Shown one piece after another: positions 7,184 through 9,371 of a stretch of 9,371 bases of DNA. Within the stretch, counting starts at the first letter, position 1; the number at the start of each line of letters is the position of its first letter. Origin of the DNA: Candidatus Thioglobus sp. (lineage in GTDB: Bacteria > Pseudomonadota > Gammaproteobacteria > PS1 > Pseudothioglobaceae); assembly GCA_015163925.1 (NCBI GenBank), contig JAAOIF010000028.1:1-9371 (forward strand). Direction: 5' to 3'. A program made the translations under genes and the position numbers. Under the pieces are notes generated by a model, which saw nothing but the letters and a program-made list of their open reading frames with translations, made no database searches and was not told the origin of the DNA.

Positions 7184-7274
7184 TGCTTTTGCTCTTGCTT
7201 TGGCTTTTGCTCTTGCTTTTGCTTTTGCTTTGGCTCTGGCTTTTCATTAACCATTAACCATTAACAATTACCTC
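7184..7274 (+). repeat. Composite microsatellite cassette, copy 2, ending at the prfC stop
   Basis: Ten hexamers of the form (T/G)GCT(T/C)T (7184-7243) and one T precede three perfect CATTAAC heptamers (7245-7251, 7252-7258, 7259-7265) and the fixed end AATTACCTC (7266-7274). The last two bases overlap the prfC stop codon. Compared with copy 1, the hexamer array is longer and degenerate, and the AT-rich unit is 7 rather than 14 bases. Confidence 0.83.
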
Positions 7275-8841
7275 AGTGTTCTCGGGTGGCAGAAAATATT
7301 AGCTCCGGGTGGCGCTCGATTGTCAGCTGTAGATTGACTGTTGAGGGGGCGAGGTAGGTCAGCACGCCGGCGGAATCAACGGCTACATTATTGCCGGCTT
7401 TGATTTTCAGCTGCTCGATGGCTTGCTCGGTGCCACTAATCCAGCGGGCTGTTTGGATGCTGACGGCTTCAAATCGGCAATCGACTCCGTATTCGTGTTT
7501 GAGCCGATGGGCGACCACATCAAATTGCAAAATTCCGACTGCGCCTAAGATTTGCGAATTGTTGATAATTGGGCGGAAAACCTGCGTGGCGCCCTCTTCT
7601 GAGAGTTGGTTTAAGCCCTTTTGCAAGGCTTTGGCTTTGAGCGGATCTTTTAATACAGCGCGGCGAAACAGCTCTGGGGCGAAGTTTGGAATGCCTTGAA
7701 AGTTGAGTTTTTCGCCTTGTGTGAAAGTGTCGCCGATGCTAATTCCGCCGTGGTTGTGAATGCCGATTACATCGCCCGGGTAGGCTGTATCAGTGCTTTG
7801 GCGCTCGCGTGACATAAAAGTATGGGCGCTGGCGATTTTGATTTGCTTGCCGCTTGAGACTTGCAAAACCTTCATGCCTTTTTGATATTGCCCGCTGACA
7901 ATGCGCATAAAAGCCAGCCGGTCGTGGTGTTTTGGGTCCATATTTGCTTGAATTTTAAAGACAAATCCGCTGAGTTTTTCCTCGTCAAATTTTACTTCCC
8001 GAGTGTCAGCTGCCCGATTTTGTGGCGTTGGCGCATATTTTATGAAGCCATCAAGCAAATTTTGAATGCCAAAATTACTAATCGCCGAGCCGAAAAAAAC
8101 CGGAGTTTGCTTGCCGGATAGAAATTCTGCTAAGTCAAATGGAGTAGTGGTTTCACGGATTAATTCCACTTCCTCACGGATTTCAGCTGCCATTTCAGCG
8201 CCCAAAATATCATCCAATTTTGGATTATTTGCCCCATCAATAATAATATTTTCGCCGATTTGTGAATTTTTTCCGGCGCTAAATAAATGCACTTTATCCT
8301 CCAATAAATGCACCACGCCTTGAAAACGCTTGCCCATTCCAATCGGCCAAGTAATCGGCGTAGTATCAATTTTCAGCACAGTTTCAATCTCATCCAGCAG
8401 CTCAATCGGCGGCTTGCCTTCACGGTCAAGTTTGTTGATAAAAGTCAAAATCGGCGTAGTCCGCAGGCGGCAAACTTCCATCAATTTCACAGTCCGCTGC
8501 TCCACCCCTTTGGCAACATCAATTACCATCAGCGCACTATCCACAGCGGTCAGCGTGCGGTAGGTGTCCTCAGAAAAATCCTCATGCCCGGGGGTGTCCA
8601 GCAGGTTGATAATATGGCGGTCATATTCAAATTGCATAACCGATGAAGTGATGGAAATGCCGCGCTGTTTTTCCATATCCATCCAGTCGCTGGTGGCGTG
8701 AGTGAGGGCTTTCCGAGCCTTGACGCTGCCGGCGGTTTTAATCGCTCCGGCGTATAATAATAGCTTTTCGGTAACGGTGGTTTTGCCGGCATCAGGGTGC
8801 GAAATAATTGCAAAAGTGCGGCGTTTTAAAACTTCATTCAT
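7273..8841 (-). CDS. prfC: Peptide chain release factor 3 (RF3), translational GTPase
   Basis: RF3 is a GTPase that drives RF1 or RF2 off the ribosome after peptide release, speeding recycling of termination factors in the cytoplasm. The 522 residues align end to end with E. coli RF3. The G domain shows G1 SHPDAGKT (14-21), EKQRGISIT (57-65) as the G2/switch I region, G3 DTPGH (82-86) and G4 NKLD (136-139). Later come [13 protein letters not shown] (domain II), [24 protein letters not shown] and VGILQFDVV, and the C-terminus TREH found in E. coli RF3. The ATG at 8841 gives [20 protein letters not shown], slightly shorter at the N-terminus than E. coli. No Shine-Dalgarno is visible. The gene stands alone on the minus strand, converging on the His-rich gene and divergent from the lipoprotein gene. 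Base use along it is patchy: the plus strand of 8160-8560 is C/A-rich, while the flanking parts are richer in G/T. Confidence 0.97.
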   Translation of the reverse strand: MNEVLKRRTFAIISHPDAGKTTVTEKLLLYAGAIKTAGSVKARKALTHATSDWMDMEKQRGISITSSVMQFEYDRHIINLLDTPGHEDFSEDTYRTLTAVDSALMVIDVAKGVEQRTVKLMEVCRLRTTPILTFINKLDREGKPPIELLDEIETVLKIDTTPITWPIGMGKRFQGVVHLLEDKVHLFSAGKNSQIGENIIIDGANNPKLDDILGAEMAAEIREEVELIRETTTPFDLAEFLSGKQTPVFFGSAISNFGIQNLLDGFIKYAPTPQNRAADTREVKFDEEKLSGFVFKIQANMDPKHHDRLAFMRIVSGQYQKGMKVLQVSSGKQIKIASAHTFMSRERQSTDTAYPGDVIGIHNHGGISIGDTFTQGEKLNFQGIPNFAPELFRRAVLKDPLKAKALQKGLNQLSEEGATQVFRPIINNSQILGAVGILQFDVVAHRLKHEYGVDCRFEAVSIQTARWISGTEQAIEQLKIKAGNNVAVDSAGVLTYLAPSTVNLQLTIERHPELIFSATREH

Positions 8842-8872
8842 TTAAGCATTTTAACCAATTCTCACTCTGTAA

Positions 8873-8902
8873 TTCTGAACTTGTTTGAAGAATCTCATCC
8901 AG
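8873..8902 (+). repeat. Degraded copy of the palindromic element
   Basis: TTCTGAACTTG is followed by TTTGAAGAA in place of ATTCAGAA, then TCTCATCCAG, the same downstream flank as copy 2 at 7051-7060. One base is inserted and the inner stem is broken, so this copy is probably decaying. It lies in the spacer between the divergent prfC and lipoprotein starts. Confidence 0.6.
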
Positions 8903-8909
8903 TCGTGTG

Positions 8910-8928
8910 ACACAGGCCTTGCCTGTGT
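8910..8928. repeat. Palindrome ACACAGGC-CTT-GCCTGTGT
   Basis: Eight perfect pairs (8910-8917 with 8921-8928) enclose a three-base CTT loop. No T-tract follows, so a terminator is unlikely. It sits 17 bases before the candidate -35 of the lipoprotein gene and could be a dispersed repeat or a protein-binding site. Confidence 0.6.
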
Positions 8929-8944
8929 AGAAATAAATTTGAGG

Positions 8945-8971
8945 TTGACGGGGTAAAAAATAGGGTATGAT
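8945..8971 (+). promoter_or_regulatory. Candidate sigma-70 promoter for the lipoprotein gene
   Basis: TTGACG at 8945-8950 (5 of 6 matches to the -35 consensus) and TATGAT at 8966-8971 (5 of 6 to the -10) are 15 bases apart, shorter than the preferred 17. Transcription would start near 8978 and give a leader of about 30 bases containing GGA seven bases before the ATG. Confidence 0.5.
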
Positions 8972-9007
8972 TTCCACTTTCAACTTTTAAAAACCAATGG
9001 AATTATT

Positions 9008-9371
<364 letters not shown>

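Larger units (their letters stand above)
6873..7272. other. Non-coding repeat island between the His-rich gene and prfC
   Basis: These 400 bases hold no plausible gene on either strand. They contain three copies of a palindromic 19-mer, two copies of a composite microsatellite cassette, and loose fragments of the palindrome's flanks: CTCCCTGAAC at 6892 and 6911, and AGAATGACAGTGTGG at 7101-7115 and again at 7148-7162. The flanking genes converge here, so the hairpins may also end both transcripts, though no long T-tract follows any of them. Confidence 0.8.

Noticed and set aside
6926..7274. CRISPR-like array in the repeat island
   Set aside because: Repeats are not regularly spaced, one copy is inverted, spacers are not of uniform size and no cas gene is near.

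Overview
The window looks like a gammaproteobacterial chromosome of moderate, somewhat AT-leaning base composition. GyrA has the extra N-terminal residues and acidic C-terminal tail seen in this group, full-length RF3 (PrfC) is close to the E. coli protein along its whole length, and omega and acetyl-CoA synthetase are also of the proteobacterial type. I cannot name the genus. Clear Shine-Dalgarno sequences are scarce; several genes have only a short GGA before the start, or nothing.

Layout: (1) 1-189, minus strand: the N-terminus of a DnaQ-type exonuclease whose frame leaves the family after about 31 residues and runs into a hydrophobic segment up to the window edge. (2) 241-576: rpoZ, divergent from dnaQ and followed by a strong hairpin terminator. 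(3) 641-2563: acs, ending in an in-frame 15-bp tandem duplication that carries a second stop. (4) 2657-5320: gyrA, intact. (5) 5344-6261: an AT-rich phytanoyl-CoA dioxygenase-like Fe(II)/2-oxoglutarate oxygenase. (6) 6312-6872: a small exported histidine-rich protein of unknown function. (7) 6873-7272: a 400-base non-coding island holding palindromic 19-mers and two copies of a three-part microsatellite cassette. (8) 7273-8841, minus strand: prfC. (9) 8842-9007: a spacer with a degraded palindrome copy, a second palindrome and a candidate promoter. (10) 9008-end: a lipoprotein with an Ig-like (BIG_2-type) ectodomain, interrupted right after the lipidation site by a run of 46 G.

Most of the window is housekeeping: transcription (rpoZ), acetate activation (acs), DNA topology (gyrA), replication proofreading (dnaQ) and translation termination (prfC). 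These genes do not form one pathway. The accessory interest is at the edges and in the spacers. The lipoprotein is out of frame at this G count and would be restored by +1 or -2 G, so it is probably an ON/OFF phase-variable surface protein, with a poly-Gly tether whose length would also vary. The dnaQ break could be a rearrangement or an assembly chimera. The repeat island contains a composite repeat, hexamers followed by CATTAAC-type units and a fixed AATTACCTC end, that I do not recognise.
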